Source: 66-474 sp035249175 (GTDB taxonomy: Bacteria > Pseudomonadota > Gammaproteobacteria > Xanthomonadales > Rhodanobacteraceae). From it: DNA of 64,000 nt. A program made the position numbers and the translations under genes. The notes below the pieces were generated by a model. It saw only the letters and a list, made by a program, of their open reading frames with translations. It searched no databases and had not been told where the DNA came from. Below, piece after piece: positions 7,895 through 16,220 of the stretch (positions are counted from its first letter, which is position 1; each line of letters opens with the position of its first letter). The stretch is from positions 38,142 through 102,141 of the forward strand of contig DATFGT010000045.1 of the NCBI GenBank assembly GCA_035249175.1. Direction: 5' to 3'.

Positions 7895-9259
7895 ATGCTG
7901 ACCGAACTCGGCCTGGTGCTGCTGCTGGCGCTGGGCAATGCGTTCTTTGCGCTGGCCGAAATCGCGCTGATCGCCGCGCGAAAAAGCCGATTGCGTTATC
8001 TGGCGCGGTCCAGCACGCGCGCGCAGGTCGCCTTGCGGCTCGCGCAGCGCCCCGACCGCTTCCTGTCGACGGTGCAGGTCGGCATCACCATGATCACGCT
8101 GATCACGGGTGCCGCCACCGGCGCCTCGATCAGCGACGCCATCCGCGGTTGGCTCGCAAGGATGAGCGTACCCGTGGCCGAACACGCGTCACTGGTGATC
8201 GGACTGGTACTGGGTTTCATATTGGTCACCACCATCAACATCACCGTGGGCGAACTGGTGCCCAAGCGCGCGGCGCTGGTCGCGCCGGAACGCATCGCGC
8301 AGATCGTGGCATTTCCGATGCAGGTGATGTCGTGGCTGATGACGCCATTCGTGTGGTTTCTCGATATCATCACAAGCGGCGTGTTGCGCCTGCTGCGCCT
8401 GCAGCGCTTCAGCCGCGAGAAGATCAGCGAAGAGGAAATCCGCCTGCTGGTCGCCGAGGGCGCCGAACAGGGCGTGCTGGATTCCGATGAACGCAACATG
8501 GTCTATCGCGTGTTGCGGCTGGGCGATCGCAGCGTCGACAGCGTGATGACTCCGCGCCCGCGCATCGCATGGCTCGATGCTGCCGCACCGCTCGCTGAAA
8601 ACCTTGCGGTGATTCGCGCCACGCCCTATTCGCGTTACCCCGTCTATCGGGAAAGCGAGGATGAAGTGCTGGGCGTGCTCGAAGTGAAGCGGTTGCTGCA
8701 AACGCTCGCGCAGGAACCCGGCGCTGCATCGCAGCCCGCTCGACTGGACCTGTTCCGCAAGCTGGTCAAACCGTTGTTCGTGCCCGCCACCAATCGCGCA
8801 CTCGACCTGCTGGACGAGTTCCGCGACGCCAAGACACCATTCGCGCTGGTGGTGGACGAGTACGGCGACATCGAAGGCCTGGTCACCTTGAACGACGTGC
8901 TGACCGCAGTGGTCGGGCACCCCGCCGGTAGTCGCGGCAGTGCGGCCGACAGCGATCCCGCCGCACTGCGGCGCGAGGATGGAAGCTGGCTGGTTTCGGG
9001 TTCGATCGCCACCGATGACCTGCGCGAGCTGCTGCAGCTCGACGAACTGCCGAACGAAAAGGAAGGCGATTACTACACGCTGGCCGGGATGCTGATCGAA
9101 TTGTTCGGACACATCCCCGTTACCGGCGAAAAAGTCGCCTGGCACGGGCTGGATTTCGAAATCGTCGATCGCGACGGCGCGCGCATCGACAAGGTGTTGA
9201 TTTCACCTTTGGCTAGTGCCGACCAGCTGGACGATGCGTCTGAAGAGGGTGGCGGATAG
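7895..9259 (+). CDS. CNNM/CorC-type membrane transporter (DUF21, CBS pair, CorC_HlyC)
   Basis: A 454-residue protein of the HlyC/CorC (CNNM) family, linked to magnesium and cobalt efflux. Order of parts: DUF21 membrane domain with segments near residues 1-25, 60-85 and 90-130; two CBS domains (about 205-330, with VMTPRPRIAWL and FALVVDEYGDIEGLVTL); and a C-terminal CorC_HlyC domain ending in the region EKVAWHGLDFEIVDRDGARIDKVLI. Start is the ATG that begins MLTELGLVLLLALGNAFFALAE; no strong ribosome site precedes it. It is divergent from the DUF47-pit pair. A second, soluble-type relative is at 16221-17066. Confidence 0.9.
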   Translation: MLTELGLVLLLALGNAFFALAEIALIAARKSRLRYLARSSTRAQVALRLAQRPDRFLSTVQVGITMITLITGAATGASISDAIRGWLARMSVPVAEHASLVIGLVLGFILVTTINITVGELVPKRAALVAPERIAQIVAFPMQVMSWLMTPFVWFLDIITSGVLRLLRLQRFSREKISEEEIRLLVAEGAEQGVLDSDERNMVYRVLRLGDRSVDSVMTPRPRIAWLDAAAPLAENLAVIRATPYSRYPVYRESEDEVLGVLEVKRLLQTLAQEPGAASQPARLDLFRKLVKPLFVPATNRALDLLDEFRDAKTPFALVVDEYGDIEGLVTLNDVLTAVVGHPAGSRGSAADSDPAALRREDGSWLVSGSIATDDLRELLQLDELPNEKEGDYYTLAGMLIELFGHIPVTGEKVAWHGLDFEIVDRDGARIDKVLISPLASADQLDDASEEGGG

Positions 9260-9378
9260 CGGGGGCTTTCGATCCGGACGCTCACCCGCCGCCGCTTGCC
9301 TATCCGCCTGCACGCGCGTGCCTCCCTACCGGTCAACACGCCTCACCTCACCGATCTCGATTGTTTGCTGTTGCCGTG

Positions 9379-9395
9379 TTGGCACATCTGTTGCA
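9379..9395 (+). promoter_or_regulatory. Sigma-54 (RpoN) type -24/-12 promoter
   Basis: The sequence TTGGCACATCTGTTGCA has GG at 9381-9382 and GC at 9393-9394 with exactly ten bases between them, matching the TGGCAC-N5-TTGC consensus closely. Transcription would begin near 9406, about 30 bases before the ATG of the 71-residue ORF. Sigma-54 promoters need an enhancer-binding activator, whose gene is not in this window. Confidence 0.65.
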
Positions 9396-9434
9396 TCCCA
9401 GTTTCCGTGTACGAGTTGCAGAGTGGAGGGCGCA

Positions 9435-9650
9435 ATGGATATGAACGTCGATGCCAAGCAAACCGAACGCGTGCTGAGCCACTTGGCGCGCCTGAGGCAC
9501 CATTGCGATCAGGAGGGGCTGGATGTCCTGGAAAGCCTCCGGCCGGCATGGTTGGGAGCGGACGTGTGGGATACCGTCCTCGAAGACCTGGAAGCCCAGC
9601 ATTACCGGAAGCGTGCGCGCGTTGTGCATCTACGGCTGGTAGGCGCGTGA
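9435..9650 (+). CDS. Small hypothetical protein (71 aa) behind a sigma-54 type promoter
   Basis: A 71-residue, mostly helical, highly charged protein with no signal peptide or membrane segment. A clear ribosome site, GGAGGG, lies six bases before the ATG. The sequence contains two helix-like blocks, KQTERVLSHLARLRHHCDQE and VWDTVLEDLEAQHYRKRARV. I do not recognise a family. The start has good support, and the promoter just upstream looks RpoN-dependent, so it is probably a real, conditionally expressed gene. Possible roles, for example in motility or nitrogen response, are speculation. Confidence 0.6.
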   Translation: MDMNVDAKQTERVLSHLARLRHHCDQEGLDVLESLRPAWLGADVWDTVLEDLEAQHYRKRARVVHLRLVGA

Positions 9651-9807
9651 CCGTACGCGGCGTCACTGCAATTTCCTACACGCCCCGGCGGGGCGCCGCT
9701 TAATACAAGGGTTCCGCGACCAGCGCCCTTTCCGTCGGCCGCCATGCCGTCTGACGGCAAGATCCATGACGCATCCGAGCCACCGACGGATCCGTGGGCG
9801 TTCGTGA

Positions 9808-10587
9808 CTAGCTGTTTCCGTCGCCGCGCCTTTTGGCCAGGCTCGCCATCCGTTCGGCATCTGCGAGGACGCCGTGCAGGATGCGCAGCTCGCGCGCATC
9901 CGGCAGCGCCCGATGAAACAAACGGCGCAGCCGTTGCTCGATGGTGACCTCGGAACGACCCTTGTGGAAATCGATTTCGTGCAGGGTTGCGAAAAGATGC
10001 TCGAAGAAGCGCTCCAGCTGATCGGCGGTGGCGGGAACATTCTCCGCGTGGCGAGCCGCCGGCGCATCGTGCAAGGTCGCCGAGCGCAGTTCCCAGGCCA
10101 TCAGTTGCACGGCCTGCGCGAGGTTGAGCGACGAGAAATCTTCCGCGCTCGGGATTCGCACCATCGCGTGGCACACCGACAGCTCGTCGTTGTCGAGGCC
10201 GGAGCGTTCGTTGCCGAACAGCAGCGCTACTTCGCGACCGGCTTTCAGCAGCGGTGCGATTTCCGCGACAGCCGCACGAGGATCGAGCTCCGGCAAGCTC
10301 ACGCCACGTCGACGCGCCGACAGCCCATACACGCGGGTGCAATCGGCCACAGCTTCCGGCACGCTGTTCGCCACGACCAGGTTCGCCAGCACGTCGTCCG
10401 CACCCGCAGCCATCGCGGTGATCTGCGGATCGGGAAATCGCTGCGGCGCTACCAGCACCAGCCGCCAGAAACCCATGGTGCGGATCGCGCGCGCGGCCGA
10501 ACCGATGTTACCGGGATGCGACGTGCGCGCCAGCACGAAACGGATCGTTTGCGGCACGGGTGGAATGGACGCGGTGGATTGATTCAT
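9808..10587 (-). CDS. trmJ: tRNA (cytidine/uridine-32-2'-O)-methyltransferase TrmJ
   Basis: A 259-residue SPOUT-class (TrmH family) RNA methyltransferase that uses S-adenosylmethionine to methylate the ribose at position 32 of several tRNAs. Signatures: FVLARTSHPGNIGSAARAIRTMG at residues 18-40 (motif 1), VALLFGNERSGL near 140 (motif 2) and SSLNLAQAVQLMAWEL near 172 (motif 3), which form the trefoil knot. The C-terminal extension of about 75 residues with FFEHLFATLHEIDF fits TrmJ rather than TrmL. It is divergent from suhB, the arrangement also known from other gammaproteobacteria. Confidence 0.92.
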   Translation of the reverse strand: MNQSTASIPPVPQTIRFVLARTSHPGNIGSAARAIRTMGFWRLVLVAPQRFPDPQITAMAAGADDVLANLVVANSVPEAVADCTRVYGLSARRRGVSLPELDPRAAVAEIAPLLKAGREVALLFGNERSGLDNDELSVCHAMVRIPSAEDFSSLNLAQAVQLMAWELRSATLHDAPAARHAENVPATADQLERFFEHLFATLHEIDFHKGRSEVTIEQRLRRLFHRALPDARELRILHGVLADAERMASLAKRRGDGNS

Positions 10588-10621
10588 TGGGCAAGATTAA
10601 CGCCACGCGACGAGGCACTGC

Positions 10622-10660
10622 TAAAATGAACTGCGCCGCCCCGTGCGGCGCGTTCTTTTT
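10622..10660 (+). terminator. Promoter -10 and intrinsic-terminator-like hairpin in the suhB leader
   Basis: A -10-like TAAAAT (10622-10627) is followed at once by a hairpin GCGCCGC-CCCGT-GCGGCGC (10633-10651) and GTTCTTTTT (10652-10660). It lies 24 bases before the suhB ATG and points toward suhB. Its strand and position suggest a leader attenuator; it could instead end transcription arriving from the left. Confidence 0.5.
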
Positions 10661-10683
10661 CAAACCTCGGAATCTTCATCGCC

Positions 10684-11490
10684 ATGGCCCGACCTGCTGT
10701 CACCGTCGCGATCCGTGCCGCGCGCGCCGCCGGCAGCGTGATCCTGCGCTACATGAATCGCCTCGACAGCGTCGCCGTGATCGAGAAGCATCACCTCGAT
10801 TTCGTCTCGGAAGTCGATCGCCAGGCCGAGGCCGAGATCGTGCGCGAGCTGAAACGCGCCTATCCCGGCCATGCGATCCTGGCCGAGGAAAGCGGCGCGT
10901 CCGGCAAGGCCGGCGCGCGCTTCACATGGGTGATCGATCCGCTGGACGGCACCCACAATTACCTGCGCGGCATTCCGCATTTCGGCGTGTCGATCGCGCA
11001 ACTCGACCACGGCGAGCCGGTGCACGCGGTGATCCTCGATCCCCTGCGCAACCAGATTTTCACCGCCAGCAAGGGCGATGGCGCGTTCCTCAACGATCGG
11101 CGCATCCGCATCAGCAAGCGCGAATCGCTGGACGGCGCAATGCTGGGCACGGGCTATCCGTACCGCGAACGTCGCCATCTGGACTCGCAACTCGGCATGA
11201 CACGCGAGGTGCTGAAACGTGCCGAGGACATCCGCCGCACGGGCTCCGCAGCACTCGACCTGGCATGGACCGCGGCAGGACGTCTGGATGGCTATTTCGA
11301 AACCGGCCTGAAAGTCTGGGACATGGCCGCGGGCTGCCTGCTGGTACGCGAAGCCGGCGGCCGCTATTGCGATCTGGTCGGCCGGGACGGCCTGCCGGAG
11401 TCGGGCAACCTCGTGGCCGCGAACCACGTGCTCGCGACCCAGATCGTCGAAGCGATCGCGCCGGCCCTCACGTCCGAACTGAAACGTTGA
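10684..11490 (+). CDS. suhB: Inositol-1-monophosphatase family protein SuhB
   Basis: A 268-residue member of the lithium-sensitive phosphatase family; in E. coli SuhB (267 residues) hydrolyses inositol phosphate and also works with Nus factors in rRNA antitermination. The metal-binding motifs are intact: LAEESGAS near residue 65 (first glutamate), WVIDPLDGTHNY near 81-93 and WDMAAGCLLVREAGG near 212-226. The protein starts PAVTVAIRAARAAGSVILRY, typical of SuhB. A terminator-like hairpin stands in its leader. It is convergent with the lytic transglycosylase gene; the stops are only two bases apart. Confidence 0.93.
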   Translation: MARPAVTVAIRAARAAGSVILRYMNRLDSVAVIEKHHLDFVSEVDRQAEAEIVRELKRAYPGHAILAEESGASGKAGARFTWVIDPLDGTHNYLRGIPHFGVSIAQLDHGEPVHAVILDPLRNQIFTASKGDGAFLNDRRIRISKRESLDGAMLGTGYPYRERRHLDSQLGMTREVLKRAEDIRRTGSAALDLAWTAAGRLDGYFETGLKVWDMAAGCLLVREAGGRYCDLVGRDGLPESGNLVAANHVLATQIVEAIAPALTSELKR

Positions 11491-11491
11491 T

Positions 11492-12640
11492 TCAATCGGC
11501 CGCCGTGGCGGTCGCGAGTGCCGGCGCGACGCGCGCCGTGAGCGCCTTGCGGTAACGCTCGTAAAGCAGCGCCACGCGCTTCACGTACACCTGCGTTTCC
11601 GCGTACGGCGGCACGCCGCGGTATTTCGCGACCGCGCCGGCGCCTGCGTTGTAGGCGGCCGCGGCAAGCTGCACGTCGCCGTGGAAATCACGCAGCAACA
11701 GCGCAAGGTAACGCGCGCCGCCCGCAATGTTCTCGGCAGGATCGAACGCGTCGCCAACCCCCAGCTCGAACGCCGTGCCCGGCATCAACTGCATCAGTCC
11801 CTGCGCGCCCTTGTATGACAACGCGCGCGCATTGAACCCGGACTCGGCGTGGATGATCGCGCGCAGCAATGCCGCGTTCACCCCGGTCAGCCGCGCGGCG
11901 GCGTGGATGTCGTCGCGATAGTCGGCGAGATGCAGCGGGACGGTATTCCAGTCGATCTTCGAATGCACATTGCAGGCGTAGCACTCGACGATGTAGGTGA
12001 ACAGCATTTTCGCATCATGTCCCTGCGCCAGCGACGCAACGTTGGTGTACAACACGCTGCCATTCTTCTGGACCACGCGATACACCGCACCGCGTTTCGG
12101 CGGCCTGACCACGTCGGCATCCAGTTTCAACGGAATCGGAGCGGTGGCCGCCGAAGCCGGCTTGGGCGCGCTGCTGACCGGCGCGGGCTCCATCGCCGGC
12201 GTGGACGGCGCCGGCTCGACACCCAGAAGGTGCGGCAACACACTTCCCCCCAACGTGTCCAGAATCGCGACCGGCAGCGGCTGCCATGCTTGCGTCGGCG
12301 TCAGCTTCTGCACGCGAATCGAGTTGTCCTCACCCAGCGGCGTCACCTTCAGCACCGAGGGATTGGCCTTGACTTCATGCGGCGGCTTGCCCGGCAGCAC
12401 GGTGCCGCTGGGCTGGTCGCGGGGACGGGTGGACTGCAGGCTCGCCTCGACGCGATGCACGCGCGGTATGGCCCATGCGCCCAGCTTCGCACAATCTCGA
12501 TAGCCGACGGTATGGCTGACGTATGCGATCTCGCCGTGACTGCCGACACAACGGTACAACACGCTGGCCGCGGCCGGTCCGGCCCAAGCCGCAGCCATCA
12601 GCAGCGCGCACGCCGTCGCCACCTGGATCAGGCGGATCAT
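11492..12640 (-). CDS. Periplasmic lytic transglycosylase (SLT domain) with N-terminal DUF4124-like region
   Basis: A 382-residue exported protein. Residues 1-25 form a signal peptide ending WAGPAAAS. A short region follows, with VLYRCVGSHGEIAYVS, that looks like a DUF4124 repeat; a second copy-like unit is GAVYRVVQKNGSVLYTNV around 210. Between them is a Pro/Ala-rich linker. The C-terminal 130 residues are a SLT/LysM-free transglycosylase domain with the catalytic glutamate in IIHAESGFNARALS, then KGAQGLMQLMPGTA and AAAYNAGAGAV, all standard. It would cleave peptidoglycan glycan strands with formation of anhydro-muramyl ends. The MIRLIQ start is chosen for its signal peptide. Confidence 0.88.
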   Translation of the reverse strand: MIRLIQVATACALLMAAAWAGPAAASVLYRCVGSHGEIAYVSHTVGYRDCAKLGAWAIPRVHRVEASLQSTRPRDQPSGTVLPGKPPHEVKANPSVLKVTPLGEDNSIRVQKLTPTQAWQPLPVAILDTLGGSVLPHLLGVEPAPSTPAMEPAPVSSAPKPASAATAPIPLKLDADVVRPPKRGAVYRVVQKNGSVLYTNVASLAQGHDAKMLFTYIVECYACNVHSKIDWNTVPLHLADYRDDIHAAARLTGVNAALLRAIIHAESGFNARALSYKGAQGLMQLMPGTAFELGVGDAFDPAENIAGGARYLALLLRDFHGDVQLAAAAYNAGAGAVAKYRGVPPYAETQVYVKRVALLYERYRKALTARVAPALATATAAD

Positions 12641-12832
12641 CTTTGACAGGGCCCCGCCGCGCCGGCCGCTGCGTGCCCCACGCAGATCGTGGCGTTCATG
12701 GGGCTTGAGTGTGCGCCGACCAACCGTCGATGCCAAGTCCTTGATACGAAAAGCGCGCGGCGGCGCACATCCTGGCATCCCGTTTCCGTTGCAGGCGGGT
12801 GGGCAGACACTTCGGCCCCCAGCTGACCCCGC

Positions 12833-12838
12833 TACAAT
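12833..12838 (+). promoter_or_regulatory. Likely -10 element of the miaB promoter
   Basis: TACAAT stands 27 bases before the miaB ATG in an otherwise GC-rich gap (12641-12865) between divergent genes. No convincing -35 hexamer is visible 16-18 bases upstream. Confidence 0.4.
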
Positions 12839-12865
12839 GCGGGTTTCAGCACGTCCGCTTTCCCG

Positions 12866-14269
12866 ATGGCCGATACCCCCGTCCCCGCCAAGCCCGGATC
12901 GAAGAAGCCCGATTCCGGAAAGCCCGGTTCTGGAAAACCCGCTTCTGGAAGGCTCTACATCCAGACCCACGGCTGCCAGATGAACGAGTACGACTCCCGC
13001 AAGATGGAGGAGGTGCTTGGCGCCGAACGCGGCATGGTGCGCACGCAGGACGTGGCCGAGGCCGACGTGATCCTAGTGAACACCTGTTCGATCCGCGAAA
13101 AGGCGCAGGAAAAAGTGTTCAGCCAACTCGGTCGCTGGAAGGAATTCAAGCAGGCGAATCCGGACGTGCTGATTGGCGTGGGCGGTTGCGTGGCCTCCCA
13201 GGAAGGCGCGGCGATCGTCGAGCGGGCGCCATACGTGGATCTGGTGTTCGGTCCGCAAACGTTGCACCGCCTGCCCGACCTGATCGACGCGCGCCGCGCC
13301 TCGGGCAAGCCGCAGGTCGACATTTCCTTCCCGGAAATCGAGAAGTTCGACCGCCTGCCCGAACCGCGCGCGGAAGGTCCGAGCGCATTCGTGTCGATCA
13401 TGGAAGGCTGCTCGAAATACTGCTCGTTCTGCGTGGTGCCCTACACGCGCGGCGAGGAAATTTCGCGTCCGTTCGACGACGTGCTGGCGGAAGTAGCCTC
13501 ACTGGCCGAGCAGGACGTGAAAGAGGTCAACCTGCTTGGCCAGAACGTCAACGCGTATCGCGGACCGATGTTCGACGGCGGCGCGGCCGATTTGGCACTG
13601 CTGATCCGCGCGATCGCCGAAATCGACGGCATCGGTCGCATCCGCTTCACCACCTCGCACCCACTGGAATTTTCCGATTCGCTGATCGCGGCCTACCGCG
13701 ACGTGCCCAAGCTCGCGAACTTCCTGCACCTGCCGGTGCAATCGGGTTCCGACCGCATCCTCATGATGATGAAGCGGAACTATACGGCGGCGATGTACAG
13801 GGAGAGGATCGCGAAACTGCGCGCGGTACGGCCGGACATCTGCATCTCGTCGGATTTCATCGTGGGCTTCCCGGGAGAAACCGACGCCGATTTCGCGCAA
13901 ACGCTGCAACTGATCGAGGACGTCGGTTTCGACCAGAGTTTCTCTTTCATCTATTCGAAGCGGCCCGGCACGCCGGCGGCCAACCTGTTCGATCCGACGC
14001 CCGACACGGTGAAACACGAACGCCTCGCGCGGCTGCAGGAGACGATCAACTTCCACGCCGCGAAGATCAGCGCGGCCATGGTGGGCAGCACGCAACGCAT
14101 CCTGGTCACCGGCCCAGCCAAGAAGGATCCCAACGAGCTGACCGGCAAGACCGAGAACATGCGCCAGGTGAATTTCGCGGGGAACGTGCGCCTGGTCGGG
14201 CAATTCGTTGATGTCGTGATTACCGCCGCGCTGACCAATTCGCTGCGTGGGCGAGTTGCGATTGATTGA
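12866..14269 (+). CDS. miaB: tRNA-2-methylthio-N6-dimethylallyladenosine synthase MiaB
   Basis: A 467-residue radical-SAM methylthiotransferase that adds the 2-methylthio group to i6A37 in tRNAs reading UNN codons. UPF0004 domain cysteines are at 37 (HGCQMN), 74 (NTCSIRE) and 108 (GGCVA). The radical-SAM cluster cysteines are at 182, 186 and 189 (GCSKYCSFC), and a TRAM domain closes the protein. Residues 5-29 are an unusual Lys-Pro-Gly-Ser-rich extension made of near repeats (KPGSKKP, SGKPGSGKP, ASGR) absent from textbook MiaB. It heads a likely miaB-phoH-ybeY-corC order, a common gammaproteobacterial block. Confidence 0.96.
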   Translation: MADTPVPAKPGSKKPDSGKPGSGKPASGRLYIQTHGCQMNEYDSRKMEEVLGAERGMVRTQDVAEADVILVNTCSIREKAQEKVFSQLGRWKEFKQANPDVLIGVGGCVASQEGAAIVERAPYVDLVFGPQTLHRLPDLIDARRASGKPQVDISFPEIEKFDRLPEPRAEGPSAFVSIMEGCSKYCSFCVVPYTRGEEISRPFDDVLAEVASLAEQDVKEVNLLGQNVNAYRGPMFDGGAADLALLIRAIAEIDGIGRIRFTTSHPLEFSDSLIAAYRDVPKLANFLHLPVQSGSDRILMMMKRNYTAAMYRERIAKLRAVRPDICISSDFIVGFPGETDADFAQTLQLIEDVGFDQSFSFIYSKRPGTPAANLFDPTPDTVKHERLARLQETINFHAAKISAAMVGSTQRILVTGPAKKDPNELTGKTENMRQVNFAGNVRLVGQFVDVVITAALTNSLRGRVAID

Positions 14270-14289
14270 AATGCAACATTGTTTTTGCC

Positions 14290-14375
14290 GTCATTCCCGC
14301 GAAAGCGGGAACCCAATGACTTAGAAAGCAAAGACACTGGGTTCCGGATCGCCGCTACGCGACGTCCGGAATGAC
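14290..14375. repeat. Dispersed GTCATTCC/GGAATGAC palindromic repeat
   Basis: A copy with an added inner hairpin (CCCGC-GAAA-GCGGG) after the first GTCATTC, then ACTGGGTTCCGGATCGCC and a closing TCCGGAATGAC. It occupies most of the gap between miaB and the phoH-like gene and may weaken transcription from one to the other. Confidence 0.75.
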
Positions 14376-14407
14376 GAACAAAAAGTATCCACTGCCATGC
14401 AATACCA

Positions 14408-15436
14408 ATGACCGAAGGCATTATCCAGCACGACTTCACGCTCCAACCTGACGATACGCAACGACTGGCCAACCTGTGCGGGCCGTTCGACGAACACCTG
14501 CGCCAGATCGAGCTTCGGCTCGGTGTCGAGATCAACAATCGCGGCAACGTGTTCCGCGTGATCGGCGAAGAGCCCGCGGTGAAATCCGGCGAGCGCGTGC
14601 TGCGCAATCTCTACGAAGCAACGGAGCACGAAACCCTGAACGGGCGCGCGCTCAACCTGCGTCTGTCCGAAGCCGGCGTCGATGCCCTGGCCGAACAACA
14701 GGCCGAAGGCGCGCAGGAAGTCGCGATCAAGGTGAAACGCGGCACGATCCGCGGGCGCGGCCCGAACCAGGTGCGCTACCTGCACGCGATCGCCACGCAC
14801 GATATCAATTTCGGAATCGGTCCGGCCGGTACCGGCAAGACGTATCTTGCGGTCGCGAGCGCGGTCGAGGCGCTTGAAACCGGGCGCGTGCAGCGCCTGA
14901 TCCTGGTTCGCCCCGCGGTCGAGGCCGGCGAGAAGCTGGGTTTTCTGCCTGGCGATCTCGCGCAGAAGGTCGACCCCTACCTGCGCCCGCTGTACGACGC
15001 GCTGTATGAAATGCTCGGTTTCGACAAGGTCGCGCGACTGATCGAACGCAACGTGATCGAGATCGCGCCACTGGCCTACATGCGCGGGCGCACGCTCAAC
15101 GATTCGTTCGTGATCCTGGACGAAGCGCAGAACAGCACCGTCGAGCAGATGAAGATGTTCCTGACCCGCATCGGTTTCGGCACGACCACGGTGGTCACCG
15201 GCGACGTGACCCAAGTCGACCTGCCGCGCAACACGCGCTCGGGTTTGCGCAACGTGATCGAGGTGCTGCGCGACGTCGAAGGCATCAGCTTCACTTTCTT
15301 CACTGCGCGCGACGTGGTGCGGCATCCGCTGGTCGCGAAAATCGTGCGCGCCTACGAAAGCGCCGAAGAAAGCGCGAACGGAAAACTCGAGCCGGAACCC
15401 CATTCGCGGCCGACGCGCGACGAGGATCGGGGATGA
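14408..15436 (+). CDS. ybeZ: PhoH-family ATPase (YbeZ-like)
   Basis: A 342-residue cytosolic P-loop protein of the PhoH/YbeZ group. Walker A is GPAGTGKT (about residues 138-145), Walker B is SFVILDEAQN (about 235), and TGDVTQVDLPRNTRSGL is the family hallmark after the second. The N-terminal 100 residues resemble a KH-like RNA-binding region (RLGVEINNRGNVFRVIG). In gammaproteobacteria this protein works with the ribosome-associated endonuclease YbeY, encoded by the next gene; the two genes overlap by four bases (ATGA), which supports coupled synthesis. Confidence 0.93.
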   Translation: MTEGIIQHDFTLQPDDTQRLANLCGPFDEHLRQIELRLGVEINNRGNVFRVIGEEPAVKSGERVLRNLYEATEHETLNGRALNLRLSEAGVDALAEQQAEGAQEVAIKVKRGTIRGRGPNQVRYLHAIATHDINFGIGPAGTGKTYLAVASAVEALETGRVQRLILVRPAVEAGEKLGFLPGDLAQKVDPYLRPLYDALYEMLGFDKVARLIERNVIEIAPLAYMRGRTLNDSFVILDEAQNSTVEQMKMFLTRIGFGTTTVVTGDVTQVDLPRNTRSGLRNVIEVLRDVEGISFTFFTARDVVRHPLVAKIVRAYESAEESANGKLEPEPHSRPTRDEDRG

Positions 15437-15966
15437 ATCCCGGCCATGCGGATCGCCGCACCGGCCGCCCGTTCCGATCCTCCGGCGTCGCCGATCCCCG
15501 CAAGCCACTAGGGTTGCTGGTCCATGTGGATTACGCCATCCCGCGCCGCGGCGTACCCGCAGCCGTCAGCTTCAGGCGCTGGACCGAGGCGGCATTGTTT
15601 GCAGCACGTCATCGCAACCCCGTGGAACTGTCGGTCCGGCTTGTCGATGCACGTGAAGGGCGGGCGTTGAACCGGCAATACCGCGGCAAGGATTACGCCA
15701 CCAACGTACTGTCTTTTCCGGCGGAGCTGCCGCGGGGCGTGACCTCGCCGCTGCTGGGCGATCTCGTGATCTGCGCGCCGGTGGTGGCACGGGAATCCCG
15801 CGAACAGCACAAGGCGGCGCGTGACCACTATGCGCATCTCACCGTGCACGGCATCCTGCATCTACTGGGTTTCGACCATGAGGAAGAAACCGGCGCCGCG
15901 CGCATGGAAAAACTGGAAACCCGCGTACTCGCGAAGCTGGGCGTCGCCGATCCGTACGCGGGCTGA
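15433..15966 (+). CDS. ybeY: Endoribonuclease YbeY (rRNA maturation factor)
   Basis: A 177-residue zinc-dependent endoribonuclease needed for 16S rRNA 3'-end processing and ribosome quality control. The metal site HGILHLLGFDHE is at residues about 137-148, and LNRQYRGKDYATNVLSFP is the conserved region before it. It is about 20 residues longer than E. coli YbeY because of an N-terminal Arg/Pro-rich stretch before LGLLVHVDYAI; a later start inside this stretch is possible, but the ATGA overlap with the phoH-like gene favours the first ATG. Confidence 0.93.
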   Translation: MNPGHADRRTGRPFRSSGVADPRKPLGLLVHVDYAIPRRGVPAAVSFRRWTEAALFAARHRNPVELSVRLVDAREGRALNRQYRGKDYATNVLSFPAELPRGVTSPLLGDLVICAPVVARESREQHKAARDHYAHLTVHGILHLLGFDHEEETGAARMEKLETRVLAKLGVADPYAG

Positions 15967-15996
15967 AGCTGCCGAGAATACCTCCATTTGAAAATG

Positions 15997-16032
15997 ATCC
16001 GTTCGCACTGGGCGCAGTGAGCACGGCGAATG
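15997..16032. repeat. Dispersed GTTCGC...GCGAA short repeat
   Basis: CCGTTCGCACTGGGCGCAGTGAGCACGGCGAA has the alternating GCACTG-CAGTGAGC pattern. Similar units are at 28168 and, more divergently, at 30704. It lies between ybeY and corC. Confidence 0.5.
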
Positions 16033-16061
16033 AAGTCGAAAAGCCGCTGTCCCTCGACCTG

Positions 16062-16081
16062 CCCATCTTTGCAAAGATGGG
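16062..16081. repeat. Perfect 20-base palindrome upstream of corC
   Basis: CCCATCTTTG joined directly to CAAAGATGGG, with no loop. As DNA it could be a dimer-binding operator; as RNA it could only form a stem with a forced loop. It lies about 100 bases upstream of the likely corC -10 element (CTAAAATCG at 16179). Confidence 0.55.
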
Positions 16082-16220
16082 ATGCGCTCAGAGCCTGCCC
16101 CAACTCGACCCGGGGGACAAACAGGGTCGAATCGGCGCAACACCGGCCCCCGTGAAAACGCACCTGGCGAAAATCCGCTAAAATCGACGTTCCGCCCCCC
16201 ACGGGGACGTGTTTCCTTTT

